DNA of 64,000 nucleotides from Algoriphagus winogradskyi (GCF_900182815.1 NZ_FXUA01000002.1:186001-250000); one strand, 5' to 3'. Positions 8,351 to 18,346 are shown, numbered from the stretch's first letter. The notes: generated by a model from the sequence alone, not told the origin. Translations and numbers: made by a program.

Positions 8351-10036
8351 ATGGAAATTTTAACCTGGACCTACATTCTAGTAGGCTTATCTTTCGCACT
8401 TTATATTGGCATTGCTATCTGGTCTAGAGCTGGATCTACCCAAGAATTTTACGTTGCTGGTGGAGGCGTTTCACCTTTGGCAAACGGCATGGCAACCGCT
8501 GCAGACTGGATGTCTGCCGCTTCCTTTATCTCTATGGCTGGCATCATTTCCTTTGCGGGATATGATGGCTCGGTTTATTTGATGGGCTGGACTGGTGGGT
8601 ACGTTTTGCTTGCACTTCTACTCGCTCCTTATCTTCGGAAATTCGGAAAATTCACTGTTCCGGACTTTGTGGGAGACCGATATTATTCTAAAACTGCTAA
8701 GGTGGTTGCAGTGATCTGCGCTTTATTTATCTCCTTCACCTATGTGGCTGGGCAAATGCGGGGAGTTGGAATCGTTTTTTCCAGATACTTGGAAGTTCCT
8801 ATCGAATGGGGTGTGGTCATCGGGATGTGCATAGTTTTCTTCTATGCTGTTTTGGGTGGAATGAAAGGCATCACGTACACGCAAGTAGCTCAGTATTGTG
8901 TGTTGATCTTCGCGTATATGGTGCCTGCGATCTTCATTTCTATGCAGCTGACAGGAAATGCGATTCCTCAACTTGGTCTGGGAGGATCTGTAGCAGATGG
9001 AACTCCGCTTCTCGATAAATTAGATGGAGTGCTCACTGAGCTTGGTTTTGCTGCTTATACTTCCGGAAGGAAAAGTATCACGGACATGTTTATGATCACG
9101 TTGGCTTTGATGGTGGGGACGGCTGGTTTGCCACATGTGATTGTTCGCTTTTTCACCGTCCCTAGAGTAAAAGATGCAAGACTTTCTGCGGGCTATGCTT
9201 TGGTATTTATTGCTATTCTATACACCACTGCTCCTGCGATAGCTGCATTTGGAATGTATAATGCTATAGAAACAACTTCAGAGAAGAATATTTCTGAGCT
9301 TCCAGAGTGGATTGCCACTTGGCAAAAAACAGACCTGATCAAAGTAGATGATAAGAATGGAGATGGGAAAGTCCAGTATGTCGCGGATCAGGATGCAAAC
9401 GAGCTGACGATTGATAGAGATATTATGGTGTTGGCAAGTCCGGAGATTGCCAAGCTTCCAAACTGGGTAGTCGGATTGGTAGCTGCTGGAGCGATGGCAG
9501 CTGCACTATCTACAGCTGCTGGGTTATTATTGGTGATTTCTACTTCAGTTTCCAGAGACTTATTTAAGACTTTCAGACCTGAGATTTCTGATAAAAAAGA
9601 GCTGAGAATTGCACGTTTTGCAGCTGCTGGAGCAGTACTTCTTGCAGGATATTTCGGAGTGAATCCTCCTGGGTTTGTCGCTCAGGTGGTGGCCTTTGCA
9701 TTTGGCTTAGCGGCCGCATCCTTTTTCCCGGTAATTATCATGGGTATTTTCTCTACGAGAATAAACAAAGAAGGCGCTATTGCTGGCATGATTACCGGCT
9801 TGGTATTTACAATTGCCTATATCGTTTATTTCAAATTTATCAGCCCAGAGATGAATACTGCGGATAATTGGTGGTTTGGAGTGTCTCCAGAAGGAATTGG
9901 GTCTATAGGAATGATCCTTAATTTTCTAGTATGTGGTATTATTTCTCACTTGACCCCCCCGCCACCTCAGGAGGTACAGGACATGGTAGAGGAAATAAGG
10001 ATCCCACGTGGTGCTGGAAAGGCACAGGATCATTAA
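8351..10036 (+). CDS. Sodium:solute symporter, acetate/monocarboxylate type
   Basis: Large sodium-coupled symporter of the SSS family, subgroup paired with DUF4212 (ActP-like). Around 13 membrane helices are visible in 561 residues. The signature EFYVAGGGVSPLANGMATAADWMS lies near residues 34-57, followed by AASFISMAG. A hydrophilic loop around residues 325-355 (DDKNGDGKVQYVADQDAN) has an EF-hand-like DxNxDG pattern. The order small subunit, symporter, acetyl-CoA synthetase indicates uptake of acetate or another short monocarboxylate that Acs then activates. Confidence 0.92.
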   Translation: MEILTWTYILVGLSFALYIGIAIWSRAGSTQEFYVAGGGVSPLANGMATAADWMSAASFISMAGIISFAGYDGSVYLMGWTGGYVLLALLLAPYLRKFGKFTVPDFVGDRYYSKTAKVVAVICALFISFTYVAGQMRGVGIVFSRYLEVPIEWGVVIGMCIVFFYAVLGGMKGITYTQVAQYCVLIFAYMVPAIFISMQLTGNAIPQLGLGGSVADGTPLLDKLDGVLTELGFAAYTSGRKSITDMFMITLALMVGTAGLPHVIVRFFTVPRVKDARLSAGYALVFIAILYTTAPAIAAFGMYNAIETTSEKNISELPEWIATWQKTDLIKVDDKNGDGKVQYVADQDANELTIDRDIMVLASPEIAKLPNWVVGLVAAGAMAAALSTAAGLLLVISTSVSRDLFKTFRPEISDKKELRIARFAAAGAVLLAGYFGVNPPGFVAQVVAFAFGLAAASFFPVIIMGIFSTRINKEGAIAGMITGLVFTIAYIVYFKFISPEMNTADNWWFGVSPEGIGSIGMILNFLVCGIISHLTPPPPQEVQDMVEEIRIPRGAGKAQDH

Positions 10037-10084
10037 ATTAGTAGATATTTTACCCAGATTTGAAAACAATAAACCAAACATAAA

Positions 10085-11977
10085 ATGAGTGACAGAATAC
10101 ATACCCTCAGTGGATACCTCTACGAATACCAAAAAAGTGTAACTCAGCCTGAAGAGTTTTGGGCTAGAATTGCAGATTCATTTCATTGGAGAAAACGCTG
10201 GTCTAAGGTATTGAAATGGAACTTCGACGAGCCTGATGTAAAGTGGTTTTTGAATGCAAAACTCAACATCACGGAGAATATTTTTGAACGCCACCTATTT
10301 ACTATTGGAGATCGCCCAGCAATAATCTGGGAGGCAAATGATCCTAATGAAGCAGGTAGGACGCTAACTTACCGAGAGCTTTTTTATGAAGTAAATCGCT
10401 TTGCAAATGCGCTGAAAAGGAAAGGAATAGGTAAAGGGGATAAGGTAATTATTTACATGCCAATGGTGCCGGAAGCTGCTATTGCAATGCTTGCCTGTGC
10501 CAGAATAGGTGCAATTCACTCCGTTGTCTTTGCTGGTTTTTCCAGTTCAGCTTTAGCAGATAGAGTAAATGATTGCGAGGCAAAAGCAATTTTAACTTCT
10601 GATGGGAATTTCCGTGGCAGCAAGAAAATAGCCGTGAAAGCAGTCGTAGATGAGGCTTTAGAGAAATCATCAGTAGAAACAGTAATTGTTTACGAGCGAA
10701 CCAAACAAGAAGTGACCATGAAAGAGGGTCGCGATTTCTGGTGGCATGATGTGATAGCTGAGGAGTCTCAGGAATGTGCTGCGGAAGAAATGGACAGTGA
10801 AGACATGCTTTTCATACTCTATACTTCTGGTTCTACTGGTAAGCCAAAAGGCGTGGTTCACACGACAGGAGGATACATGGTTTATTCTCAGTATTCCTTT
10901 GACAACGTATTCCAATATTCCGAAGGGGATGTGTATTGGTGCACTGCGGATGTCGGCTGGATTACTGGACATTCCTACATAGTTTACGGGCCACTTTTGG
11001 CCGGTGCTACTACGCTAATGTTTGAGGGGGTTCCGACTTTTCCAGATTGTGGAAGATTTTGGGCTGTAGTGGAAAAGCACAAAGTGAATGTGTTCTACAC
11101 CGCCCCTACGGCCATAAGAGCATTACAAGCATATGGAACAGTAGAGATTGAAAAATATGACCTAAGCTCTCTGAAGGTACTTGGTTCGGTGGGTGAGCCT
11201 ATTAACGAAGAAGCGTGGCATTGGTACCACACACACATCGGTAAAAATAAATGCCCTATTGTGGATACTTGGTGGCAAACGGAAACTGGGGGAATCATGG
11301 TATCTCCGATTGCGGGAATCACTCCTACCAAACCCGCTTTTGCTACTCTTCCACTTCCTGGAGTTCAACTTTGTATCGTAGACCCAGAAGGAAACGAATT
11401 AACGGGGAATTCTGTGGAGGGAAATCTCTGCATTAAGTTCCCATGGCCATCCATGATACGAACCACTTATGGTGACCATGAGCGTTGCAAGCAAACTTAT
11501 TTCTCGACTTACAAGGGAATGTACTTTACTGGTGATGGCGTGAAACGTGATCATGACGGATATTATAGAATTCTTGGCCGTGTAGACGATGTGATCAATG
11601 TGTCTGGCCATAGAATGGGAACTGCAGAAGTGGAAAATGCGATTAATGAGCATCCAAAGGTGATTGAATCCGCAGTGGTTGGTTATCCACATGAGGTCAA
11701 AGGTCAAGGAATCTATGCTTATGTAATTGCTGATTTGACTAATCGTACGGAGGATAATCTGATCAATGAGATCAAGGAAATGGTTTCTAAGATAATCGGC
11801 CCAATTGCCAAACCGGATAAAATCCAGTTGGTTCCAGGGCTCCCAAAAACGCGATCTGGGAAAATTATGCGCAGAATCCTACGCAAAGTGGCTGAAGGAT
11901 CACTTGATAATATGGGCGATACGAGCACGCTGCTTGATCCAGATGTCGTGAAGCAGATTATTGAAGGGAAAAAGTAA
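10085..11977 (+). CDS. acs: Acetyl-CoA synthetase
   Basis: AMP-forming acetate:CoA ligase feeding acetate to the TCA and glyoxylate pathways. Adenylate-forming signatures are intact: YTSGSTGKPKGVVHTTGGY (near 242), TWWQTETGG (near 396), YFTGDGVKRDHDGY, GRVDDVINVSGHRMG, and the C-terminal LPKTRSGKIMRR, whose Lys593 is the catalytic lysine that is also the target of regulatory acetylation in this family. Length of 630 residues is normal. It is 48 bases behind the symporter gene and is likely co-transcribed; a terminator follows. No acetyltransferase regulating it was identified nearby. Confidence 0.97.
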   Translation: MSDRIHTLSGYLYEYQKSVTQPEEFWARIADSFHWRKRWSKVLKWNFDEPDVKWFLNAKLNITENIFERHLFTIGDRPAIIWEANDPNEAGRTLTYRELFYEVNRFANALKRKGIGKGDKVIIYMPMVPEAAIAMLACARIGAIHSVVFAGFSSSALADRVNDCEAKAILTSDGNFRGSKKIAVKAVVDEALEKSSVETVIVYERTKQEVTMKEGRDFWWHDVIAEESQECAAEEMDSEDMLFILYTSGSTGKPKGVVHTTGGYMVYSQYSFDNVFQYSEGDVYWCTADVGWITGHSYIVYGPLLAGATTLMFEGVPTFPDCGRFWAVVEKHKVNVFYTAPTAIRALQAYGTVEIEKYDLSSLKVLGSVGEPINEEAWHWYHTHIGKNKCPIVDTWWQTETGGIMVSPIAGITPTKPAFATLPLPGVQLCIVDPEGNELTGNSVEGNLCIKFPWPSMIRTTYGDHERCKQTYFSTYKGMYFTGDGVKRDHDGYYRILGRVDDVINVSGHRMGTAEVENAINEHPKVIESAVVGYPHEVKGQGIYAYVIADLTNRTEDNLINEIKEMVSKIIGPIAKPDKIQLVPGLPKTRSGKIMRRILRKVAEGSLDNMGDTSTLLDPDVVKQIIEGKK

Positions 11978-11996
11978 ATTTGGAACCAAAACTTCC

Positions 11997-12031
11997 AAGC
12001 CAAGAGCCAAGATCTTAGAATGAAGAGTCTT
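11997..12031 (-). repeat. Heptamer tandem array (complement orientation)
   Basis: Successive 7-base units AAGCCAA, GAGCCAA, GATCTTA, GAATGAA and GAGTCTT run without gaps. Read on the minus strand they fit the TTNNNTC pattern seen at 27057, 42470 and 51787. The array also supplies both arms of the acs terminator. Confidence 0.6.
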
Positions 12032-12044
12032 GGCTCTTTTTTTA
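12002..12044 (+). terminator. Intrinsic terminator after acs
   Basis: AAGAGCCAAGA (12002-12012) pairs with TCTTGGCTCTT (12028-12038), an 11-bp stem followed by eight or more T. The stop codon of a small minus-strand gene lies inside the T run. Confidence 0.9.
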
Positions 12045-12221
12045 ATCTTTGGGAGAAGAATCATCCTGCTCTTCGTCGATTTGAATAGATGACACAATAG
12101 AATCAGCAGAGTCCATTTCTTGCTTGTAGAAGTTGTGAACACCCACCATGAAGGCCACAATCAAGGCCCAAACTAATCGGCGGGCAGGTCTTAAAAATTT
12201 GCGAAATGGTATAATTGGCAT
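12042..12221 (-). CDS. Small one-helix membrane protein, unknown
   Basis: A 59-residue frame from an ATG: basic N-terminus (RKFLRPARR), one hydrophobic helix (about residues 17-28) and an acidic, serine-rich tail ending DEEQDDSSPKD. I do not recognise a family. The positive-inside pattern plus acidic tail is like real small membrane proteins, and the neighbouring spacer contains no better frame. It ends against the acs terminator and is not closely linked to another minus-strand gene. Could be spurious. Confidence 0.5.
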   Translation of the reverse strand: MPIIPFRKFLRPARRLVWALIVAFMVGVHNFYKQEMDSADSIVSSIQIDEEQDDSSPKD

Positions 12222-12308
12222 TGATTTACATGAATTTACCAATTATTATTCCATTTAATCAAGCTGTCTACATGGCAGAGAATCCAAGTTTCGCTGTTCT
12301 ATTCTATC

Positions 12309-13712
12309 TCATTTCCACTTCACATCCACTTCTCCACTGGCTTTCATATGAATTACCAATTCTTTCGCCATTGGGTAAAATCCGGAAGGCTGAATAGTGA
12401 GGTCAGCAATTTTTAAATTAAGGATTGGGGTACTAAGACCCAATCGTTCTGTGATACTCCCGAAGCTTTCTTCCAAAACATCCCCAATAGGGAAAATGGC
12501 TCTGTCTTCGATTCTACGAATAATCTTGCGTTTTTTCAATCCAACTCCAGTCTGCGCTCCAAAGCTTCCCGTTTCCATTTTAAAGTTGATATCTTCAAAT
12601 TTGAGGCTTTGAGAATCTGGATCATATGCTGGTTTTCCTACTACAAATAGTGTCCCGCTGACCGTTTTTCCATTGGTCTGCTCGGCCTTGAAGTCCATAT
12701 TTATAGCTAATAAATCTCCGAAAGCTTGGGTACTGATATTGGAGGGAATCATTGTAGTCTTTTTATCCACTCGAAATGCTTTCCCATCCAAATTTTGCTG
12801 CAAGAGCTCATCCAGAGTGGAATAGCTCACACCTAGAGGAATGAGTATTTCTAGCTCATTTGCTGAGTTTTCATTCGAGCTGAGACCAGGAAGTGGAAAT
12901 GCTCGAGTTGGCGCAGCATCAGCAGGATGAGAATTTACTTTCCCATCCATTCCTAGCCAGAGGTTATAATTCTGGTCAGCATCAAAAAACTCATTTATTT
13001 TTACCTGCTGAGGTTGGATGGAAAATGCAGTATTTCCTCCAATCCAATCTATGGAAAAAGGCTTCCCGACCTGGGCCCAGGCTAAATCCACTAGAGTTTT
13101 CAAACTTGCTATTTCCTTTCCGTCAGTAAGATTTACATTACCCCATTTTTGTAATTCCTTACTAAGTAGGCCACTTAGATCCACCTTCATTCCTAATACA
13201 TCTATGGCTAAATTTCCTCCCAGCTCTACCAATTCAAAGCTTTCAGCACCGATTCCCCAATTAGCATTGATCACAGGGTCAATAATAAAAACAGGTGAAA
13301 AATCTTCATTCAGAGGCAATTTGGACTGAAATAAGCTTCCCAGCCCTTTCGGCTTGAGACCTAATTCTCCGACTACATTTATTGGGACAGTCAATTGAAT
13401 TCGCTGACTATCCAGAGCCGTCCATTTGATGGTTCCATTTCTCTTGAGTTCTAAATCACCAGTAATTCCACTTCCCATGTCCATTCCTTTTTCTTGGAGT
13501 AAAGTAGTGGGGATTTGACTATTCAATAATTTGGTCAAAGTTTCCTTTGGGATTTTCAACGGCACATTTACTCCTGCTGAAGCAATAGGCGGAGGTGTGG
13601 ATGGTCCTGGATTTGCAGCAGGATTTATGCTTTTGCAGGAAAACAAGGCAAAACCAATTAAAGCAATAGGTAAAGAAAGGTTTATAAATCTCCGGTGGAA
13701 CTGTAATTTCAT
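12309..13712 (-). CDS. DUF4403-family lipoprotein
   Basis: A 467-residue protein of the DUF4403 family, common in Bacteroidota and of unknown biochemical role. The N-terminus has a signal peptide with lipobox ALFSC (Cys26), followed by a proline-rich linker, so it should be a lipoprotein. The rest shows two similar alpha/beta halves with LELKRNGTIKW-type and VSGTLFVVGKPAYD segments and a C-terminal MKASGEVDVKW, typical of the family. It is divergent from the YtxJ-like gene and has no operon partner. Confidence 0.88.
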   Translation of the reverse strand: MKLQFHRRFINLSLPIALIGFALFSCKSINPAANPGPSTPPPIASAGVNVPLKIPKETLTKLLNSQIPTTLLQEKGMDMGSGITGDLELKRNGTIKWTALDSQRIQLTVPINVVGELGLKPKGLGSLFQSKLPLNEDFSPVFIIDPVINANWGIGAESFELVELGGNLAIDVLGMKVDLSGLLSKELQKWGNVNLTDGKEIASLKTLVDLAWAQVGKPFSIDWIGGNTAFSIQPQQVKINEFFDADQNYNLWLGMDGKVNSHPADAAPTRAFPLPGLSSNENSANELEILIPLGVSYSTLDELLQQNLDGKAFRVDKKTTMIPSNISTQAFGDLLAINMDFKAEQTNGKTVSGTLFVVGKPAYDPDSQSLKFEDINFKMETGSFGAQTGVGLKKRKIIRRIEDRAIFPIGDVLEESFGSITERLGLSTPILNLKIADLTIQPSGFYPMAKELVIHMKASGEVDVKWK

Positions 13713-13782
13713 AATTGAAGTTTGGTTTTCAATGGTGATCTATCCTCTACAACTATTGCCCCAAAAATAAAAATTCGAGAAT

Positions 13783-14118
13783 ATGAATTGGAATAAACTT
13801 ACTGAAGCTGGCCAAATCGAAGAAATAAAGTCTTTGAGCAAGGAAAAACCTGTTTTGATTTTTAAGCACAGCACGAGCTGCTCGATCAGTAGCATGTCTA
13901 TGGATCGTTTGACCCGAAAATGGCAAACCTCCGATAATGAGAAAGTGGAGCCTTATTACTTGGATTTGATTGCCAATAGAGAATTGTCGAATCAGGTCGC
14001 AAGAGAATTTGGTGTACCGCATGAATCTCCGCAAGTTTTGTTGATCAAAAGCGGAAATGTCATCTATGACAACAGCCACTTTGGAATCTCTTATGCAGAC
14101 CTAATGGGAAAAATTTAG
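13783..14118 (+). CDS. ytxJ: YtxJ-like bacillithiol-system thioredoxin-fold protein
   Basis: Small cytosolic protein (111 residues) of the YtxJ family, thought to act with bacillithiol, possibly as a monothiol bacilliredoxin. Its single active-site cysteine is Cys33 in KHSTSCSISSM; the cis-proline region is PHESPQVLLI near residue 80. The family normally co-occurs with bacillithiol synthesis, and bshA is present at 60337 in this window, which supports the assignment. It stands alone between divergent and parallel genes. Confidence 0.88.
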   Translation: MNWNKLTEAGQIEEIKSLSKEKPVLIFKHSTSCSISSMSMDRLTRKWQTSDNEKVEPYYLDLIANRELSNQVAREFGVPHESPQVLLIKSGNVIYDNSHFGISYADLMGKI

Positions 14119-14243
14119 TTTTTTGATTTTTAAATGGTTTTTACACCATTTATCCGCTTGAACATCCATTCTTATTTTTCTTAAGATGCTGAATAAACCT
14201 TTGACATTGCTTATCAGTCAAAGTGTTAGAAATTCGCATAATT

Positions 14244-17102
14244 ATGAAAAAACACTACCTAGTTATAGTTCTGATTTTTAGCCTATTAATGAGCTATACA
14301 GCTTATGGACAACGGCCTACAGGTGAAGACCGTCCGGAAAGAAAATTCACTGGTACCGTCATGGATGGAGCTACTAAGACGCCGATGGCAGGAGCAAATG
14401 TCCTGATTAAAACAGTGACAGATTCTCTTCTGGCAGGCACGGTAACTGACGCCAAGGGGCAATTTGAAATCGCTAGACCAAGAATACCTTCAGTAAAAAT
14501 AGAAATCAAGTTCATTGGTTATGAAACCATTTCCAAAGTCCATACTGGGCGAGAATCTGTAGAACTTGGGGTATTGACTCTTGTAGAAGATGCGCAGGTT
14601 TTAGGCGAAGTCATTATCGAAGGTCAAAGTCCATTAGGTGAAATGAGGGGCGATACGACTTCCTTCAATGCCAGTGCATTTAAGACAAAAGAAAATGGAA
14701 TGGCAGAAGACCTTGTAAGGAAATTACCAGGGGTAACAATCCAAAATGGTCAGGTACAGGCGCAGGGAGAAAATGTTCAAAAGATATTGGTTGATGGGAG
14801 AGAATTTTTCGGCTCTGACCCAAATATTGCATTGAGAAACTTGCCAGCAGATGCTATTGACCGCGTGGAAGTGTTGGATCAGAGATCGGACCAAAGCCGG
14901 TTGACTGGTTTTGATGATGGTACGTATACAAAGACTATCAACATTATATTAAGAGAAGATCGGAAAAATGGACAATTCGGAAGAGCGTATGCCGGCTACG
15001 GGACAGACGATAGATATAGCGCCGGAGGAAGCTTAAATCTTTTCAATGGTGACAGAAGGGTTTCTATTCTTGGATTATTTAACAATATCAACCAGCAGAA
15101 TTTCTCCAGTGATGATCTTGCAGGCGTTAATGCTAATGCATCTGGCGGTGGCGGAAGAGGTCGTGGTGGATTTGGTGGAGGAAACAGTAATTTCTACGGA
15201 GGAAATGACATTGGAACTATTACTACAAACGCTATGGGTCTTAACTATAGTGATAAATGGGGTTCTAAAGTCAATTTCACCGGCAGCTATTTTTTCAACA
15301 ATACACAGAATACTCTAAGACAAATCACTAATCGTCAAACGGTAATTAATGAAAGCACTACCCAGAATTATCAGGAAAACCTGATCAATTCGGTGGAGAA
15401 CTTCAATCACCGGGCAAATGCAAGAATTGAAGCAGATTTAAATGAGAAAAACTCCCTGATCATAACCCCTAATATTTCCTTTCAGACGAGCAACACCTTT
15501 AATGACAGAGATGCCTTGACTTTAGCCAATGGTACCGATTCGCTTTCTTCACTTCGTTCTATTACCAATGCTACTAACAGCTCATACAGTTTAGGCAATA
15601 ATATTACCTACAGATACAAGTTTGATAAAAAAGGAAGAACCCTATCGACTGATATCAATACATCTTGGAGCAATAGAGATCAAGATTCTGAGCTTTCTGC
15701 TGCTAGTAAAGACTATGGTAGAAATCAATTAGATACGACCCTACAAGAAACGTATTTACTATCTAAGGGATTTAATTATAGGGTAAATGCAACTTTAACA
15801 GAACCTCTAAGCGAAAAATCAATCGCTACATTGGGTTATCAGATCGGAAACAATAAGACTGATTCAGATCAAAAAACGAGAGTGCTCAATGCTGACAATA
15901 TCCCTGTTTTGGATACTGCCTTGAGTAATGAATTTATTAACAAGTTTGTCACGCAAAGATTACGTACGGGTTATGCATACAATAATGCAGGATGGAATTT
16001 GAGCGCAAACTTGGATTATCAATATGCAAAACTGGACAACGAGGCTTTTTTCCCAACAGAAGGGGTATTCGTACGTGATTTCAATAACCTACTTCCTAGC
16101 GCAAGTGTGAGCTATAGAAATAGAGAAACAGGTATGAACTTCCGGGTGAGGTATAGAACCAGCACAGATGAACCATCCGTATCCCAGCTTCAGAATGTGG
16201 TGAATAATCAAAACCCGCTGAGCCTTAGTGTAGGTAATCCGAATCTTGCTCAGAGCTATCAGAACAGTATCTTTGCCAATATTGGTAGGTTTAATATGGA
16301 GAAAAATAAAAGCTTCTTCATGTTTGTAAACCTTTCTACAACTAAGAATAACATCGGTAACAGTACGTATATAGCTTCTCAAGATACTTTAATCAATAAC
16401 GAAATTCTGCTTCGTCCTGGAGGGCAAATCTCCATGCCTGTCAATTTGGATGGGGCTATGAATAGTACTGTTTTTGTGAGCTATGGTACACCTTTGAAGG
16501 GAATCAAAACCAATATGAACTTGAACACACGTATTGGATTTAACAGATCTCCCGGTATGATTAACGGTGAGAAAAACATCAATGATAACATTAACTTAGG
16601 TCAGGGGATTACTTTTACTTCAAACATCAGTAAGAACTTAGATTTTACCATTAGCACTACCGGTACCTATACTATTGTTAACTCAAGTTTGCAGGAAAGT
16701 CTGGAAAACAATTACTACGTACAAGAATCAAATCTTCGCTTGTACTATTCACCAAATGACGGAAAGTTATTTATGGGAAATACAATCAACAATAGCTTGT
16801 ATCGCGGACTTTCCGAGGGATTTGATCAGTCTGTTTGGCTATGGAATATAGAAGCTGGGTACAGATTTGCCAAAAACAATAAGGCTGAGCTAAAAGTCGT
16901 AATCTTCGATTTGCTCAATCAGAACAACAGCATCTCCCGTACAATCTCAGATGTGTCAGTATCCGATGTTTATACCAATGTATTGACTCGTTATGGCTTG
17001 CTGACATTCACGTATATCTTGGGTAACTTCAAGCAGCCGGAAAACGACGGTGGGCAGATGCCTTGGAGAGGTGGACCTCCAAGAGGTGGAAGAACTTGGT
17101 AA
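14244..17102 (+). CDS. Carboxypeptidase-like/plug/outer-membrane beta-barrel protein
   Basis: A 952-residue outer-membrane protein of the TonB-receptor-like OMP_b-brl_3 group. I start at the ATG for MKKHYLVIV, which begins a clean signal peptide ending YGQ; an upstream GTG at 14223 adds seven residues. Order: a carboxypeptidase regulatory-like domain (about 33-115), a plug domain (about 125-230, with DLVRKLPGVTI and QKILVDGREFFG), then a long barrel. A Gly/Arg-rich loop lies near 290-310 and a GGPPRGGRTW tail ends in Trp. No SusD partner is present. Substrate unknown. Confidence 0.88.
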   Translation: MKKHYLVIVLIFSLLMSYTAYGQRPTGEDRPERKFTGTVMDGATKTPMAGANVLIKTVTDSLLAGTVTDAKGQFEIARPRIPSVKIEIKFIGYETISKVHTGRESVELGVLTLVEDAQVLGEVIIEGQSPLGEMRGDTTSFNASAFKTKENGMAEDLVRKLPGVTIQNGQVQAQGENVQKILVDGREFFGSDPNIALRNLPADAIDRVEVLDQRSDQSRLTGFDDGTYTKTINIILREDRKNGQFGRAYAGYGTDDRYSAGGSLNLFNGDRRVSILGLFNNINQQNFSSDDLAGVNANASGGGGRGRGGFGGGNSNFYGGNDIGTITTNAMGLNYSDKWGSKVNFTGSYFFNNTQNTLRQITNRQTVINESTTQNYQENLINSVENFNHRANARIEADLNEKNSLIITPNISFQTSNTFNDRDALTLANGTDSLSSLRSITNATNSSYSLGNNITYRYKFDKKGRTLSTDINTSWSNRDQDSELSAASKDYGRNQLDTTLQETYLLSKGFNYRVNATLTEPLSEKSIATLGYQIGNNKTDSDQKTRVLNADNIPVLDTALSNEFINKFVTQRLRTGYAYNNAGWNLSANLDYQYAKLDNEAFFPTEGVFVRDFNNLLPSASVSYRNRETGMNFRVRYRTSTDEPSVSQLQNVVNNQNPLSLSVGNPNLAQSYQNSIFANIGRFNMEKNKSFFMFVNLSTTKNNIGNSTYIASQDTLINNEILLRPGGQISMPVNLDGAMNSTVFVSYGTPLKGIKTNMNLNTRIGFNRSPGMINGEKNINDNINLGQGITFTSNISKNLDFTISTTGTYTIVNSSLQESLENNYYVQESNLRLYYSPNDGKLFMGNTINNSLYRGLSEGFDQSVWLWNIEAGYRFAKNNKAELKVVIFDLLNQNNSISRTISDVSVSDVYTNVLTRYGLLTFTYILGNFKQPENDGGQMPWRGGPPRGGRTW

Positions 17103-17153
17103 GTTCTTAAATACGAACTTTGAATTAAGATTTGCGGGATCAAATGATCTTCA

Positions 17154-17186
17154 AACCGACTGGATATTTTCAGTCGGTTTTTTTAT
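17154..17186 (+). terminator. Intrinsic terminator after the barrel protein
   Basis: AAACCGACTG (17154-17163) and CAGTCGGTTT (17172-17181) give a perfect 10-bp stem followed by T residues. Confidence 0.9.
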
Positions 17187-17530
17187 TATCAATAGTATCC
17201 TATCCTTTTTTTGACTCTGTACTGATCAATAGTCTAAATTCTAGTGTACGAGTGAATGAAGCTACAAACGAAATCTACGGACTGACCAGAGACGAAGATC
17301 CAGAGATTGCTGTTTTCAAATTCTCCGGGAGCTTTTCTGACAAAATTTTTTTGCCAATCACATCTCCAAAAAAATAGAGTTGAGGATTATTAACTACCGG
17401 CTACGGGAGAAGCAGGCTAACAAAAGTTTAGCGCCCTCCGCGAAAAACTTTGTGCGCTCTGCGGCTAAAAAATTCACAAAAAAACCGACCCCTTACGGAG
17501 CCGGTTTAGCAATTGAGCAACCAGCAACAA
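17187..17530. other. Intergenic spacer without a supported gene
   Basis: This spacer separates the plus-strand barrel gene from the minus-strand fasciclin gene. It contains a GC-richer patch at 17431-17472 (two CTCYGCG-like words followed by an A run) resembling the patch at 20306-20361, and the fasciclin terminator. An open frame across 17132-17377 runs through the plus-strand terminator and I do not accept it as a gene. Confidence 0.6.
17477..17507 (-). terminator. Terminator after the fasciclin gene
   Basis: AAACCG (17482-17487) and CGGTTT (17502-17507) form a stem extended by partial pairing; on the minus strand it is followed by a T run. It lies 24 bases past the fasciclin stop codon. 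Confidence 0.7.
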
Positions 17531-18097
17531 TTACATTTTAGGAAGAACCACAGAATCTACTGAGTGGATCACTCCATTTGATTGCCATACATCCGCAATA
17601 GTCACTTTAGATTCTCCACCGTTTTCGTCTGTGATATAAAGGTCTTTGCCTTTCATCCAAGCAGTTAATTTTCCGCCTTGAACTGTAGTAAGTACAGCCT
17701 TACCATTTCCTTTTTTGATCGCAGCAGCGATTTCTTTGGATCCCATTTTACCAGCTACTACGTGGTAAGTAAGTACTGCTTGCAGTGTAGCTTTGTTTTC
17801 TGGCTTCAAAAGTGTCTCTACCGTTCCTTTTGGAAGCTTATCGAAAGCCATATTATCAGGAGCAAAAACTGTAAATGGACCTTTTCCTTGAAGCGTCTCT
17901 ACTAAACCAGCTGCTTTTACAGCTGCTACTAGGGTGGTGTGATCAGCAGAATTCACTGCATTTTCGACTATATTTTTTGATGGATACATTTCTGCGCCAC
18001 CTACCATTTTTGTTTTTTCCATTTGAGCAAAAGCTAGGTTTGCAGAAAGAAAAATAAAGGCTGCGAAAGCCACTTTGAAGAAATTTTGAATTTTCAT
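17531..18097 (-). CDS. Fasciclin-domain secreted protein
   Basis: Exported 188-residue protein with one fasciclin (FAS1) domain, an adhesion-type fold whose role in bacteria is mostly unclear. Signal peptide about 1-24, ending LAFAQ. The FAS1 H1 and H2 boxes are recognisable: GPFTVFAPDNMAFDKLP near residue 98 and VLTYHVVAG near 128, ending with a GVIHSVDSVVLP strand. A short lysine-bearing linker precedes the domain. The gene is alone, with its own terminator. Confidence 0.93.
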   Translation of the reverse strand: MKIQNFFKVAFAAFIFLSANLAFAQMEKTKMVGGAEMYPSKNIVENAVNSADHTTLVAAVKAAGLVETLQGKGPFTVFAPDNMAFDKLPKGTVETLLKPENKATLQAVLTYHVVAGKMGSKEIAAAIKKGNGKAVLTTVQGGKLTAWMKGKDLYITDENGGESKVTIADVWQSNGVIHSVDSVVLPKM

Positions 18098-18346
18098 GAT
18101 CTTGTTAGTTTGATGATTTTTTTTGGTTTCTTATTTGGGAAGAGATACGGGAGTTGATTAGGGATTGGATTTACAGAGATTAAAAAATTTACGAATTTTG
18201 ATATGTGATTTACGAGATCATCAGAACCTCTTCCGGTGATTTACCTTCAGGCCTTTTGATTTGTTTCTTTTTAAAGATTTTCTGACCTGTTGGGACTTGG
18301 AAGGCTAAAGACAGGTTTTAGGCTTTCCAAAAGACCTCAAAATTGG

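Noticed and set aside
8806..9018. Small frame within the symporter gene
   Set aside because: Out-of-frame shadow of the conserved symporter sequence.
13753..14079. Minus-strand frame opposite the YtxJ-like gene
   Set aside because: The plus-strand frame carries the conserved motif; this is its shadow.
14131..14152. Terminator after the YtxJ-like gene
   Set aside because: TAAATGG/CCATTTA can pair but no T run follows.
17132..17377. Open frame of 81 codons after the barrel gene
   Set aside because: It runs through a strong terminator, has no recognisable domain and sits in spacer repeats.
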